Below are positions 1 through 8,437 of a stretch of 60,374 bases of DNA, one piece after another. Source of the DNA: an uncultured Rhodopila sp. Its GTDB lineage: Bacteria > Pseudomonadota > Alphaproteobacteria > Acetobacterales > Acetobacteraceae. The stretch's first letter is position 1, and the number at the start of each line of letters is the position of its first letter. Location of the stretch: NCBI GenBank assembly GCA_903932145.1, contig CAIZFE010000054.1, positions 1 through 60,374 of the forward strand. The letters are read 5' to 3'. The notes beneath the pieces are model-generated. The model saw only the letters and a list, made by a program, of their open reading frames with translations. It did no database searches and had not been told where the DNA came from. The position numbers were made by a program, and so were the translations under genes.

Positions 1-150
1 CCCCTCAATCAAGGCCTTCTGAAACGCCGCTACAGCCGCATCGATCGTGGCCCCCGTCATCGGACCCGTCAGGAAATGCTCAACCAAACCCTTCGGTACC
101 GAAGGCTGGTTGGATACGTCACGGTCTACTCTCTTCGATTTTCTCAGCAT
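1..150 (-). CDS. IS256-like transposase, N-terminal fragment (runs off left edge)
   Basis: Reading leftward from an ATG at 150 there are 50 open codons to the window edge. The peptide begins with a short basic stretch and continues with KGLVEHFLTGPMT and AFQKALIEG, which recalls the N-terminus of IS256/mutator-type DDE transposases. A good ribosome binding site (GGAGCG) sits seven bases before the ATG. The catalytic core lies outside the window, so completeness cannot be judged. The element end appears to lie at about 181-199, about 30 bases upstream of the start. Family assignment is from remembered family sequence and only 50 residues. Confidence 0.6.
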   Translation of the reverse strand, partial: MLRKSKRVDRDVSNQPSVPKGLVEHFLTGPMTGATIDAAVAAFQKALIEG

Positions 151-180
151 AATACGCTCCTTGGCGTTCGTTATGCCTCG

Positions 181-199
181 CACACAGAATTACGGACAG
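181..199. repeat. Probable terminal repeat of the IS256-like element
   Basis: On the minus strand this reads TCCGTAATTCTGTGTG, a sequence like the terminal inverted repeats of many IS256-family elements. It lies just upstream of the transposase start, and immediately to its right similarity to the COG4280 gene begins, which is where an insertion boundary is expected. The partner repeat is outside the window, so the assignment is not proven. Confidence 0.4.
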
Positions 200-285
200 G
201 CTCGCGAGCGTCCCAAGCCCGGCCGTTGCCTCAAAGTGTGCTACCCAGCCGATCGTCAGGACGATGCTAAACGCTTCCAGGACTT
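197..285 (-). pseudogene. Remnant of a second COG4280 membrane-protein gene, cut by the IS
   Basis: Bases 244-279 match 1209-1257 of the intact COG4280 gene almost exactly except for a 12-base deletion, and 197-224 resemble 1160-1187. Translated on the minus strand the remnant reads EAFSIVL then TIGW and later GLGTLASL, against EAFTIVLAVSLTIGW and GLGTLAAL in the intact protein. Upstream of this the frame contains a stop, and downstream the similarity ends at the putative IS terminus. I interpret it as a decayed paralogue interrupted by the insertion. Bases 286-425 hold nothing I recognise. Confidence 0.5.
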
Positions 286-425
286 GTGGATGCGGCTCCT
301 TCTACCGCAGCCGACCACGTACGGGTGGCGCTTTGCCGGCCGCAGGGATCTGTAGCAGCCCTGCCTTGAGAGCTTTGGACGCTAATGTCCCACGTTAGGC
401 CAAGTCCTAAGCTTGATGGTGCGAC

Positions 426-593
426 CTACCGCCGCGCAAGCCACGCGATCACACCCAACCCCGCAGCCGGCAGCGCGAACACGGCCCATTCGGCGTGGTG
501 AAGCGCCGTCAGCCCCTCCGCCACCGCCACGATCGCCGCGACACCGATGATGTTCCAGGCATCGCCGAACAGGGTCTTTGCGAACGCTTTCAT
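426..593 (-). CDS. Small membrane protein following the COG4280 gene
   Basis: 55 residues, starting at the ATG that overlaps the stop of the upstream gene by ATGA (590-593), a strong sign of translational coupling. It begins MKAFAKTLFGDAWNIIGVAA and has two hydrophobic segments, roughly residues 14-30 and 37-52, joined by a short polar turn, and ends in RR. No enzymatic motif is visible. It was chosen over longer overlapping frames because the coupling and hydrophobic pattern fit the operon. Function unknown; probably a partner or accessory of the COG4280 protein. Confidence 0.6.
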   Translation of the reverse strand: MKAFAKTLFGDAWNIIGVAAIVAVAEGLTALHHAEWAVFALPAAGLGVIAWLARR

Positions 594-1309
594 GCCGCGA
601 CCTGCCTCGATTGAGCGCGAAGGACAGCCGCCAACGCCTGTCCACCGGCCAGGAAAAACAGCGCCAACCCCAACAGGCTCCAGTCGCCCCGGGGCCAGAC
701 ATCGCCAGCCAGAGCCTCCAGCGTCCAGAACGAGCCGAAAGAGCAGATCATCGCGCCAACAACGAACTTGATCGCGTTTTCCGGCACCCGTCGCAGCGGG
801 GCATGGACGGCCACGCCAGCGACGCAAACCACGACCAAAGCCAGCAGCGCCACCAATCCGTTCGACACCCACGCCTGGCTGTGCAGGCTGAAGGCGACGA
901 CGATCAACCAGACCTCCAACCCCTCCAGCAACGTGCCTTTGTAAGCGACCAGCCATGCCGCGAACCAGTCGCCTTTCCCGATCGTTGCGCGGGTTTCGCG
1001 GAACTCCGCGTCCTCATCATGCAACGGCTTCAACCCGGCCTGACGCGCAATCGCCTTCGCCAGCCACCGGACACCGAACAGCAACAGGAAAACACCAATC
1101 ACCAACTGGATCGCATGCAGATCCAACCCCAGGCTGAGCGCCCCACCGGTCAGCGCGGTCAGCGCCGCGAGCGTCCCCAACCCCGCCGCCGCCGCGCCCA
1201 TGGCCGCGCCCCAGCCGATCGTCAGGCTGACCGCCAGGACGATCGTAAACGCCTCCACCCACTCCACCGACGCCGTCAGGAACAGCGGCAGGAATGCCGG
1301 CCAGTCCAT
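590..1309 (-). CDS. COG4280-type multi-pass membrane protein
   Basis: 239 residues with about six or seven hydrophobic helices. The N-terminus WPAFLPLFLTASVEWVEAF is characteristic of the uncharacterised COG4280 family; acidic residues embedded in the first helix and in GTLLEGLEVWLIVVAF are reminiscent of cation or iron permease-like transporters, but transport has not been shown here. It begins two bases after the stop of the upstream oxidoreductase and its stop overlaps the next small gene, so the three form one operon. A degraded copy of its central region lies at 197-285. Confidence 0.75.
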   Translation of the reverse strand: MDWPAFLPLFLTASVEWVEAFTIVLAVSLTIGWGAAMGAAAAGLGTLAALTALTGGALSLGLDLHAIQLVIGVFLLLFGVRWLAKAIARQAGLKPLHDEDAEFRETRATIGKGDWFAAWLVAYKGTLLEGLEVWLIVVAFSLHSQAWVSNGLVALLALVVVCVAGVAVHAPLRRVPENAIKFVVGAMICSFGSFWTLEALAGDVWPRGDWSLLGLALFFLAGGQALAAVLRAQSRQVAA

Positions 1310-1310
1310 C

Positions 1311-2240
1311 CTACTGCGCGTCCACGATCAGCACGGCCTTCCCGGCCACCTGCCGGCTGCGCAGTTGTTCTCCCACCGAAATCAGGTCCCGCCAGCTTTG
1401 CTCAACTCCGATTTGCGGCTTCAGCCGGCCCTCGGCAACCAACGACACCAACAGTGCCAGGTCCGGGGCAAACCGGTCCTCGGGTTCCGACGTAAAATAA
1501 CTGAAACTCTGCACGCGGGAATTCGGGGCGCCACGGAAGTTGGCAAAGCTCAACGTCGTCGATTCAGTGGACGAGTTGCCATAGACGACGACTGTTCCCC
1601 GTGGTTCCACCAGTTCGATCGCCTTCGCCAACGAGGCACCGCCACCGGATTCCAGGATCAGCGCGAACCGCCCCTGTGCGTTCTCGATTCCGTTGATGAC
1701 CTCGGTCGCTCCCAATTCCCGCAACCCGGCGCCGCGTTCCGGCCGCCCAACCACGGCGGTCACATGCGCACCGGACTTGGCGGCGATCTGCACCGCCAGC
1801 GTTCCAACACCGCCGGCCGCGCCGGTGATCAGCACCAGCCGTCCGACCAAGGCCCCGCCATGACGCAAGGTCCTCAGTGCGGTCAGCCCCGCCACCGGCA
1901 ACGTCGCGGCCTGCGAGAAGCTGACATTGTCCGGCAACACAGCCATCCGATGCGCCGGCACCGCGCCGCGTTCCGCCCATCCGAATTCATCCATCAGCGC
2001 GACCACGCGCGAGCTAACCGGCGGACCCGAGCCATTTGCCGCCTGCCGCATCACGATGCCCGCGACATCCTGACCCGGCACCCAGCCTTCCTTGTTGCGG
2101 GCGAACGAACTCAGCTCCCCCCGGTTCAGCGAAAACGCCCGTATCTCGACCAGCGCTTCGTTTGGCGCGGGGACCGGTTCCGCGATGTCCCGCAGTTCAA
2201 TCGGGTCCGGTCCATTCGGTGTGTTTACGAGTGCCAGCAC
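1311..2240 (-). CDS. MDR-family zinc-independent alcohol dehydrogenase / quinone oxidoreductase
   Basis: 309 residues, GTG start with an AGGGG ribosome site. The N-terminal GroES-like catalytic domain (about 1-110) lacks the Cys/His zinc ligands of true alcohol dehydrogenases. The Rossmann domain carries LITGAAGGVGTLAVQIA, the NADPH-binding loop typical of quinone oxidoreductase-like MDR proteins. Likely an NADPH-dependent reductase of quinones or enones in the cytoplasm; substrate unknown. First gene of the operon with the COG4280 protein, with a single base between them, though no functional link is obvious. Confidence 0.85.
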   Translation of the reverse strand: MLALVNTPNGPDPIELRDIAEPVPAPNEALVEIRAFSLNRGELSSFARNKEGWVPGQDVAGIVMRQAANGSGPPVSSRVVALMDEFGWAERGAVPAHRMAVLPDNVSFSQAATLPVAGLTALRTLRHGGALVGRLVLITGAAGGVGTLAVQIAAKSGAHVTAVVGRPERGAGLRELGATEVINGIENAQGRFALILESGGGASLAKAIELVEPRGTVVVYGNSSTESTTLSFANFRGAPNSRVQSFSYFTSEPEDRFAPDLALLVSLVAEGRLKPQIGVEQSWRDLISVGEQLRSRQVAGKAVLIVDAQ

Positions 2241-2299
2241 TGTTTGATCCCCTTTTTACAAGGATATTTGGGTTCCTGCCCGCCGCTTGCAAGCTTCCG

Positions 2300-2860
2300 T
2301 CAGCGCGCCCGGGGCAAAGCGATGGCATCGGCCAGCCGGTCAAGCGCCCGGCCAACCAGCGTCACCACGTCCTGATCGGTCGCGACCGGCCCGGTGACAA
2401 CGAAATGACCGCGATCGCGCACCGTCTTAACGGCGGCCTCACGCGGCACGATCAACCAGTCGGCGTCCAGTGTCGCGTCCCCGCCTGTCGTCACATCCAG
2501 CCGTCCGATGTTGACCAACACCCGAAATGCCGGTGTCTCCGTCAGCGGCCGATCCGTCACCAGTGCATCGGGACGCTTCACTGCCAGCCGCTCCGTCACC
2601 CGGTCGGTGATGCCCATCGACAGCCGGCTCGCCCAGCGTCCCAGGGCACTTCGCCGCAGTGTACTCCCGTCCCGGACCACGATGTCCTCGGTATCGAGTT
2701 CATCCGGCACCGTCACTCGTGCAACTGCGATGACCACCGGGTTGCGACCGAGCGAGACAGTGGCAGGCGCAACCGCCGGCGTGCCGAGGGTATAAAGTGT
2801 TAGGTGTGGCGCCGCGCACCCGCTGAACAGCAGCGCCAGGGCAAGCCAACGAACGGTCAT
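2300..2860 (-). CDS. ABC-type transport auxiliary lipoprotein (PqiC/YmbA-like)
   Basis: 186 residues. A short hydrophobic signal ends in a lipobox, FSGC, with Cys at residue 15, so it should be lipidated and anchored in a membrane facing the periplasm. The mature part has the alternating beta pattern of the ABC auxiliary lipoprotein family (PF03886). Its start overlaps the end of the MCE gene by ATGA. In related systems this lipoprotein couples the MCE protein to the outer membrane. It is the last gene of the four-gene lipid transport operon; no MlaC-like periplasmic carrier is present here. Confidence 0.8.
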   Translation of the reverse strand: MTVRWLALALLFSGCAAPHLTLYTLGTPAVAPATVSLGRNPVVIAVARVTVPDELDTEDIVVRDGSTLRRSALGRWASRLSMGITDRVTERLAVKRPDALVTDRPLTETPAFRVLVNIGRLDVTTGGDATLDADWLIVPREAAVKTVRDRGHFVVTGPVATDQDVVTLVGRALDRLADAIALPRAR

Positions 2861-3828
2861 GGGCGGCGTCCGGTCAGCAGTAATTGCGGGTCATGCTCGA
2901 CATCGTTGGCGAAACCGCGCAACGACGCGGCGGCGGCGGCAAGGTCACGCAGCGTCGCCTCGACATTCGCGCGGGACGCACTGCGTTCCGACGTCAGGCT
3001 TTTCAAATCGCCGATCAGGTCGCGCACCTGCACCATCGACTGATTGGAACTGACCAGCACTGTGTGTAACTCGGCGCCACGCGCGTCCAATTGCTTGTCG
3101 CCGGTGGCGGCGATCTGCGTGATCGCGGCCAGCGTCGTGTCCAGCCGGCCCTGCAATTCCTTGATGGCCTGCGCGGTGGCGTCGAGAGTCTGGACCGACC
3201 GATCCGACGTGGCCTTCAGGCTATCGACCAGCGGCGGCAGGTCCTGATCCAGTTTTTCCGCCAGCCCGCGTAAACTTTGCAGGGTTGCGGTGGCGTTGTC
3301 AGCCAGTTCGTGCAGCGGCAATTGACTGAGCTGTTCCGCCGCCTTTTGCAGCGTCGATTGGCGGGTTGGAATTTCGATCAACTGTGTGGCGCCCGGATGC
3401 AGGACCGGGGCCGCCGAATCCGGATCGAAATCCAAATCGATTTGCGATTGACCGGTGACGAAACTCTGGACAACCAGCTCGGCCCGCAGACCCCGCTTGA
3501 TCAGGTCTGACAAATCGATCGCGGCATCGCCCTTCTTCGGGGCGATCAGGGCTCGCCCTGGATCAAGCGTTAACGTCACCGGGATCGTGGCGGTGTTTGT
3601 TTTTGCATCAAACTGAATGGCGATGTTCTGAACCGCCCCGACGCGCACGCCGCGGAACGTCACCGGTGCCCCCACCGCCAACCCGGCGATGGAGTTCTGA
3701 AACACCACAGCCGCCCGCATGCTCGGATTAAACACATTAAAGCTCCCAAACAAAACCACCGCGGCCAGCCCGAGCACCAGCCCCCCCAAAACGAAAGCGC
3801 CGACGGCGGTTTGTCTGTTGGCTCTCAT
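2857..3828 (-). CDS. mlaD: MlaD-family MCE protein of a phospholipid transporter
   Basis: 323 residues. One N-terminal transmembrane helix (about 9-30), then an MCE domain (about 38-120) containing the expected VTFRGVRVG motif, then a long helical region to the C-terminus rich in Leu, Gln and Ala that should form a coiled-coil tube. This length and layout resemble alphaproteobacterial MCE proteins rather than the short E. coli MlaD. It should bind lipid between the inner membrane permease and the outer membrane. Start and stop both overlap neighbours by ATGA. Confidence 0.9.
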   Translation of the reverse strand: MRANRQTAVGAFVLGGLVLGLAAVVLFGSFNVFNPSMRAAVVFQNSIAGLAVGAPVTFRGVRVGAVQNIAIQFDAKTNTATIPVTLTLDPGRALIAPKKGDAAIDLSDLIKRGLRAELVVQSFVTGQSQIDLDFDPDSAAPVLHPGATQLIEIPTRQSTLQKAAEQLSQLPLHELADNATATLQSLRGLAEKLDQDLPPLVDSLKATSDRSVQTLDATAQAIKELQGRLDTTLAAITQIAATGDKQLDARGAELHTVLVSSNQSMVQVRDLIGDLKSLTSERSASRANVEATLRDLAAAAASLRGFANDVEHDPQLLLTGRRP

Positions 3829-4613
3829 GGAACGGGTTGCTTTCCAGCGGTCAGGGCTTCGGGACGTTCGCGCCGCATGAAGGCCTCGACCTGCTTGTTG
3901 GGGCAGTGGTCGCGCAGCGCTGACGGTGATCCATGCGCGATCGCCGTCTTCGTTTCCGCATCAAGGAAAACCCCGTCGTCAGCGATTGCGAACAAACTGG
4001 GTAATTCATGACTGACGATGACGATCGTCGCACCCAGACCGTCGCGCAAATTCAGGATCAGATCATCCAGCCGGCTGGAGGTGATCGGATCGAGGCCGGC
4101 GGACGGCTCGTCAAAGAACAGAACGTCCGGATCCAACGCCAGCGCCCGAGCCAGCCCGGCCCGCTTGCGCATGCCGCCGCTGAGTTCGGATGGAAGTTGC
4201 CCGATCGAATCTTCCATCCCCACCAGACCCAATTTCAGGCGCACCAGGCGGCTGATCGCGGCGTCGTTCAGCCGGGTAAACATCCGCAGCGGTAAGGCAA
4301 CGTTCTCGCCGACCGTCAGTCCGCTCCAAAGCGCGCCGCTTTGGAACAGCACGCCGAAGCGCCGCCCGATCGCGGTGCGACGCGCCTCTGTGCCGGCCCA
4401 GTAATCCTCGTTTTCGACAACGACAGCGCCGGTGCGCGGGCGCAACAGGCCGATCATGGATTTCAGCACCGTGCTTTTGCCGCACCCGCTGCCGCCCATC
4501 ACCGCGAAGATGCTGCCGCGGCGGACGTCGAACGACAGATCGTGCTGAATGATCTTGGGGCCGAACGCGAGTGTCACGCCACGCACGGACAGAATGGGGT
4601 CCGTTTCTGTCAT
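3825..4613 (-). CDS. mlaF: MlaF-family ABC transporter ATPase
   Basis: 262 residues, starting at the ATG at 4613, which overlaps the stop of the permease (ATGA); a longer frame extending to 4748 runs into the permease gene and is not credible. Walker A GGSGCGKST is at residues 40-48, signature LSGGM at 144-148, Walker B VLFFDEP at 164-170 and an H-loop in IVSHE. It should power lipid movement by the MlaE permease. The polypeptide ends with a polar tail of about 15 residues after the ATPase fold. Confidence 0.92.
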   Translation of the reverse strand: MTETDPILSVRGVTLAFGPKIIQHDLSFDVRRGSIFAVMGGSGCGKSTVLKSMIGLLRPRTGAVVVENEDYWAGTEARRTAIGRRFGVLFQSGALWSGLTVGENVALPLRMFTRLNDAAISRLVRLKLGLVGMEDSIGQLPSELSGGMRKRAGLARALALDPDVLFFDEPSAGLDPITSSRLDDLILNLRDGLGATIVIVSHELPSLFAIADDGVFLDAETKTAIAHGSPSALRDHCPNKQVEAFMRRERPEALTAGKQPVP

Positions 4614-5752
4614 AACCCGGCCACGTCGGCCAGAACCGCGAAAATCGCGTCCAGCGCGATCACGCCGACAATCCCGGTGACCACCGCCCGCGTCGCCGCC
4701 ACCCCGACGTCGGCGGCACTGCGGCCGGCTTTCAGGCCGATCCGGCAACTGGTCACGCCAATTAAAATCGCAAAGGCAATCGATTTACCGAAGCCGAATG
4801 CGAACTGATCCAACGGCACCGCGTCCAGCGTCTGCGCCAGGTACCCGGCCCCGGTGATGTTCAGCATGGCGATGCTGACCGCGAAACCGCCCAACATGCC
4901 GACCAGACAGCCATAAAGGTAGAGAAACGGCATCGTGAAAACCAACGCCAGAATCGATGGCAGCAAGATGTAGTCCGCTACCGGGATGCCGACAACCTGG
5001 AGCGCATCGATCTCCTCGTTCCCCTGCATCGTCGCAATGCGCGCGGCGTAAGCGCCCCCGGTTCGCCCGGCCATCACGATCGCCGTCATGACAGCAGCCA
5101 TTTCGCGCACCAGGGCAAGGCCCACCAGGTTCGCGACATAGATATCGGCTGCGAATTTGCGCAATTGCACGGCCCCGACGAAGGCCAGGATCGCACCGAT
5201 CAGAAAATTCACCACGCTGACGATCAGCAGCGCCGACGGCCCCGCATCGCGAATGTTGGCGAACAAATCCACCGATCGCATCCGCGCTCGGCCCGTCAGC
5301 GCCAGAACGCCGCCCTTGGCGGTGGTCGCCAACAAGGTGCTGAGGATTCCGGTTTCGTTCAGCACGTCCAGAATGCGGCCGCCGAACCAGTTAAGCGGCC
5401 TGAACCTGCGGCGGGGGGCAGGCTCGGGTTTGGCAAGCCGCTCGGGGAGCAATCCCAGGAGCTTCCGCGCGGAGTCCGGCAGTGTGCCCGCGTCGATCGC
5501 GATCCCGGAAAGGGAGGCCGCACGCTTGGCATCCCAAAGAAATGCAATCAGCCCGCTGTCCCACCGGCCGATACCGGCCATGTCGAAGGCCAGCGCCTGA
5601 CCGGACCCGATCTCGGCCAACCCGCGCGGCGGAAATTCCGGAATGCGGCCCGATTGCGCGACCCAATCCCCGCTGAGGGTCAAGACATGTTTGCCGCGCG
5701 TAACGCTGACTTGCCACGCCGGGGGAAGGTCGGTACGGGCGTTCTGCGTCAA
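4610..5752 (-). CDS. mlaE: MlaE-family permease with N-terminal STAS domain
   Basis: 380 residues. The first 110 or so resemble a STAS/MlaB-like domain (LTLSGDWVAQ, FDMAGIGRWDSG), so the MlaB function is fused to the permease, as in many alphaproteobacteria. From about residue 140 comes the MlaE core with several membrane helices and the conserved stretch MAGRTGGAYAARIATM followed by EIDAL. The start is unusual: the only candidate before the conserved region in this frame is a TTG at 5752 just after an in-frame stop, with a weak ribosome site, so the N-terminus is uncertain. First gene of the operon. Confidence 0.88.
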   Translation of the reverse strand: MTQNARTDLPPAWQVSVTRGKHVLTLSGDWVAQSGRIPEFPPRGLAEIGSGQALAFDMAGIGRWDSGLIAFLWDAKRAASLSGIAIDAGTLPDSARKLLGLLPERLAKPEPAPRRRFRPLNWFGGRILDVLNETGILSTLLATTAKGGVLALTGRARMRSVDLFANIRDAGPSALLIVSVVNFLIGAILAFVGAVQLRKFAADIYVANLVGLALVREMAAVMTAIVMAGRTGGAYAARIATMQGNEEIDALQVVGIPVADYILLPSILALVFTMPFLYLYGCLVGMLGGFAVSIAMLNITGAGYLAQTLDAVPLDQFAFGFGKSIAFAILIGVTSCRIGLKAGRSAADVGVAATRAVVTGIVGVIALDAIFAVLADVAGL

Positions 5753-5885
5753 GTCAAAGTCTTCAGGTCCGGCACCATTCTAACGTCCCAGTCATCTGAC
5801 GGCGCCCAGCCAGACGCAACTCATTATTAGATGGGTTGCGTCAGACCGAAGGCAAGCCGTTTCGTGATGGCAGCCCGGTTGACCT

Positions 5886-6692
5886 CTAACGCACCTCCTC
5901 CGTCACGACCTGGAAGCCGGTCAGGGTGCTGGGACCAAAAATCGTCGATAGCGCAACATCGGTCGCGTCGCGACCCCGCGCCATCAGGATGCGGCCGATG
6001 CGTGGCGTGTTGTGGCGGGCATCGAACGTGTGCCAGTGGCCGCCGAGGTAAACCTCGAACCACGCGCTGAAATCCATCGGGTCGGGGACGGGCGGAATGC
6101 CGATATCGCCCAGATAGCCGGTGCAGTAGCGCGCCGGGATGTTCATGCAGCGGCACAAGGTGATGGCCAGATGGGCGAAGTCGCGGCAGACGCCCCGGCC
6201 TTCCGAATGGCCAACGAACGCGCTTCGCATCGGATCCGCGTGGTGGTAGCCGAACTCGATCCGGTTATGGACGTAGTCGCAGATCGCCTGCACCCGCGGC
6301 CAACCCTCCGGCGTATGGCTGAACAGGGACCATGCCAGTTGCGTCAGCCGATCCGTTTCGCAATAGCGGCTACCGAGCAGGAAAATCAAAACGTCGTCGG
6401 GAAGGTCCTGGATGGCATGCTGCTGCGCCTGCGGAACGACCGCGTCGGGTGTTCCGGGATCGCTGACTGTGATCCGGGTGGAGATGCGCAACGGTCCTGC
6501 GGGCGCAACGATACGATGACACATGTTGCCGAAACCGTCGCGATATTCGCTGGCCCCGATCGGCGGATCGAACCACATCTGATGGGGACCGATGACGTCA
6601 TGCATGCGCGATGGATGCACGCTCAACACCAGCAGCATCGGCGTCGGCTGCGGGCAATGATAACTGATGTCGTAGCCGGCGCTGATTTGCAC
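5886..6692 (-). CDS. Transglutaminase-like cysteine peptidase family protein (copy 1)
   Basis: 268 residues from a GTG at 6692, selected because the paralogue at 32525 starts at the equivalent residue and a GGGAG site lies nine bases upstream. The transglutaminase-like core has the catalytic Cys in GVCRDFAHLA, His in WHTFDAR and Asp in the same motif. An N-terminal beta domain (about 1-100) precedes it. No signal peptide is seen, so it is probably cytoplasmic. Such proteins are often encoded with circularly permuted ATP-grasp and alpha-E genes; neither is in this window. Divergently oriented to copy 2 across 241 bases. Confidence 0.85.
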   Translation of the reverse strand: MQISAGYDISYHCPQPTPMLLVLSVHPSRMHDVIGPHQMWFDPPIGASEYRDGFGNMCHRIVAPAGPLRISTRITVSDPGTPDAVVPQAQQHAIQDLPDDVLIFLLGSRYCETDRLTQLAWSLFSHTPEGWPRVQAICDYVHNRIEFGYHHADPMRSAFVGHSEGRGVCRDFAHLAITLCRCMNIPARYCTGYLGDIGIPPVPDPMDFSAWFEVYLGGHWHTFDARHNTPRIGRILMARGRDATDVALSTIFGPSTLTGFQVVTEEVR

Positions 6693-6933
6693 GAACTTAA
6701 TCTCCCGCGGAATAAGCAATTGAGGGCCTGCAACGCCGTGGACCGTATTCGGTTGGAGTCACGAACGCGCGAGCGCGCGTTGCGTGACGCGAGTATGCAC
6801 ATTTGTCGTGCATGACCCCCTTGTCCGCACACGATGCCGCGAGACGGCCAGGTTTTCGCATCGTAGCTCTCGGCATGCGGTTCGATGCGTGGCACTTCCT
6901 CAGGTCCATGGGATTTTGCCGCCGGGTGATCGG

Positions 6934-7779
6934 ATGATGGATTTTTCAGTCAATGCCGTTTTGGGTTACCGCGTGAAGCAGGCGACGCCGTTTGTCTTCA
7001 ATCTCCACGCTCAACAATGCGCCGGTCAGGCGATAACAGCGGAAACAGTGCGGATCGAACCAGAGATGCCGGCCGAGAGCTGGACGATGCCTGAAAGTGG
7101 CAACCGGTATTTTCGTCTCATCGCTCCACCCGGGGGCTTCAAGATCTCCTACAGCGCCCATGTCCGCCTGGATCATCCGACCGAGGCCCCCAACGCTGTT
7201 CATGAGATCCCGCCGGGGGAACTGCCGTTGAGTGTGCTGACCCAGCTTTACCCCAGTCGCTACTGTCAGTCCGACCGGCTGGACCGATTTGCCAACCGGA
7301 CGTTTGGTGCAATGCCGCCCGGATACCAGCGGGTGGCCGCGATCTGCAACTGGATCCATGACAACGTGGACTATGTCGCGGGCGCGTCCGATGCGCTGAC
7401 TTCGGCCTATGACACGGTGTCCCAACGGGCCGGAGTTTGCCGTGATTTCGCCCATCTCGGCATAGCGTTATGCCGAGCGCTCGGTATTCCCGCCCGCTAT
7501 GTCAGTGCGTATGCGTGGCGGTTGGAGCCTCCGGATTTCCATGCCGTGTTCGAAGCTTTTCTGCGTGGCCCGTCTGGACCGGGCTGGTATCTGTTCGATC
7601 CCACGCGTATGGCGGCGCCGGAGGGAATTGTTCGCATCGGCATCGGCCGCGACGCCGCCGAAGTGGCGTTCTGCACCCAATTCGGCGAAATGGAGTTCGA
7701 CAAGCCCGAGGTCAGCATCTCCGGGCCGTCCGACGCCACGCCCGCCACGACACAAGCCGTCCGCACCCGGGACACATAG
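6934..7779 (+). CDS. Transglutaminase-like family protein (copy 2)
   Basis: 281 residues from the first of two consecutive ATG codons at 6934; a longer frame from 6784 is possible but unsupported. The core carries the catalytic Cys in GVCRDFAHLG, His in DFHAVFEAF and Asp in YLFDPT. It is clearly more distant from copies 1 and 3, which resemble each other, and belongs to another subgroup of the same superfamily with a different N-terminal beta domain. The next gene starts 13 bases downstream. Substrate unknown: the family includes proteases, amidases and cross-linking enzymes. Confidence 0.85.
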   Translation: MMDFSVNAVLGYRVKQATPFVFNLHAQQCAGQAITAETVRIEPEMPAESWTMPESGNRYFRLIAPPGGFKISYSAHVRLDHPTEAPNAVHEIPPGELPLSVLTQLYPSRYCQSDRLDRFANRTFGAMPPGYQRVAAICNWIHDNVDYVAGASDALTSAYDTVSQRAGVCRDFAHLGIALCRALGIPARYVSAYAWRLEPPDFHAVFEAFLRGPSGPGWYLFDPTRMAAPEGIVRIGIGRDAAEVAFCTQFGEMEFDKPEVSISGPSDATPATTQAVRTRDT

Positions 7780-7792
7780 GAGAGACCACATT

Positions 7793-8308
7793 ATGCCGGA
7801 TAATATCGCCGATATCGCCCAGCGGCACGGCTTCAGCACCGACGCCGCCCGAGCCATTGCTGACGCCCTGCGTCGCGGCGGTGGCACCATGGCGCAGTTC
7901 AATCATCCGGAGCTTGGCGGCATGGGCCAGTGGGTGTCCGGCGGCATGATCATGATCGGTGACATGTTCAACAATAACTTAAAAGCCCGAGTGGATGCGC
8001 TGTGCCGCGACATCGCGGCCGCGCCCGGGCCGATCCCGGCGGCAGCGGAGCAGTATTCCGGGCAATCCGGCAATTGGTGGCCGGATGGTCTCGGCAACCC
8101 ATCGGCGACCGGATCGCAGAACGATATGCGCTATGCCTGCTTCCCTGACTCGCGCCGCCTCGCGGTGATGCGGGATGGACGCGTGCGGGTGTACGACACC
8201 GGCGATCATCGGATCGGCGGTTTCTCGCAGCAGCAAAGCGGCGGACAGGACCTGTCCTTCTCCAGCCAGTACGGAACGGTACGGCTGGACGACCTGACCG
8301 AGGTCTGA
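7793..8308 (+). CDS. Conserved hypothetical protein with GGMGQW motif
   Basis: 171 residues; ATG at 7793 with AGGAGAG nine bases upstream. A short N-terminal helix-turn-helix-like segment (ADIAQRHGFSTDAARAIADA) resembles the start of a DNA-binding or SHOCT-like region. It is followed by a conserved patch, FNHPELGGMGQW and MIMIGDMFNNNLKARV, that I remember from proteins annotated as SHOCT-domain containing. The C-terminal half is polar and beta-rich, including two short Gly/Gln-rich stretches. Not secreted. It follows the transglutaminase gene closely and is probably co-transcribed. Function unknown. Confidence 0.65.
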   Translation: MPDNIADIAQRHGFSTDAARAIADALRRGGGTMAQFNHPELGGMGQWVSGGMIMIGDMFNNNLKARVDALCRDIAAAPGPIPAAAEQYSGQSGNWWPDGLGNPSATGSQNDMRYACFPDSRRLAVMRDGRVRVYDTGDHRIGGFSQQQSGGQDLSFSSQYGTVRLDDLTEV

Positions 8309-8437
8309 TCCGAAGGGAGCAAAACGGCATGGTGGGATGCCTCGGGGAGATCAGCCATGCGTGCGCTGCACGGCATGGCTCTACCCATCGGTAGAATGCC
8401 GTTCTACGCTTGGGCGTCCCCACGAGAAGAATTCCGC

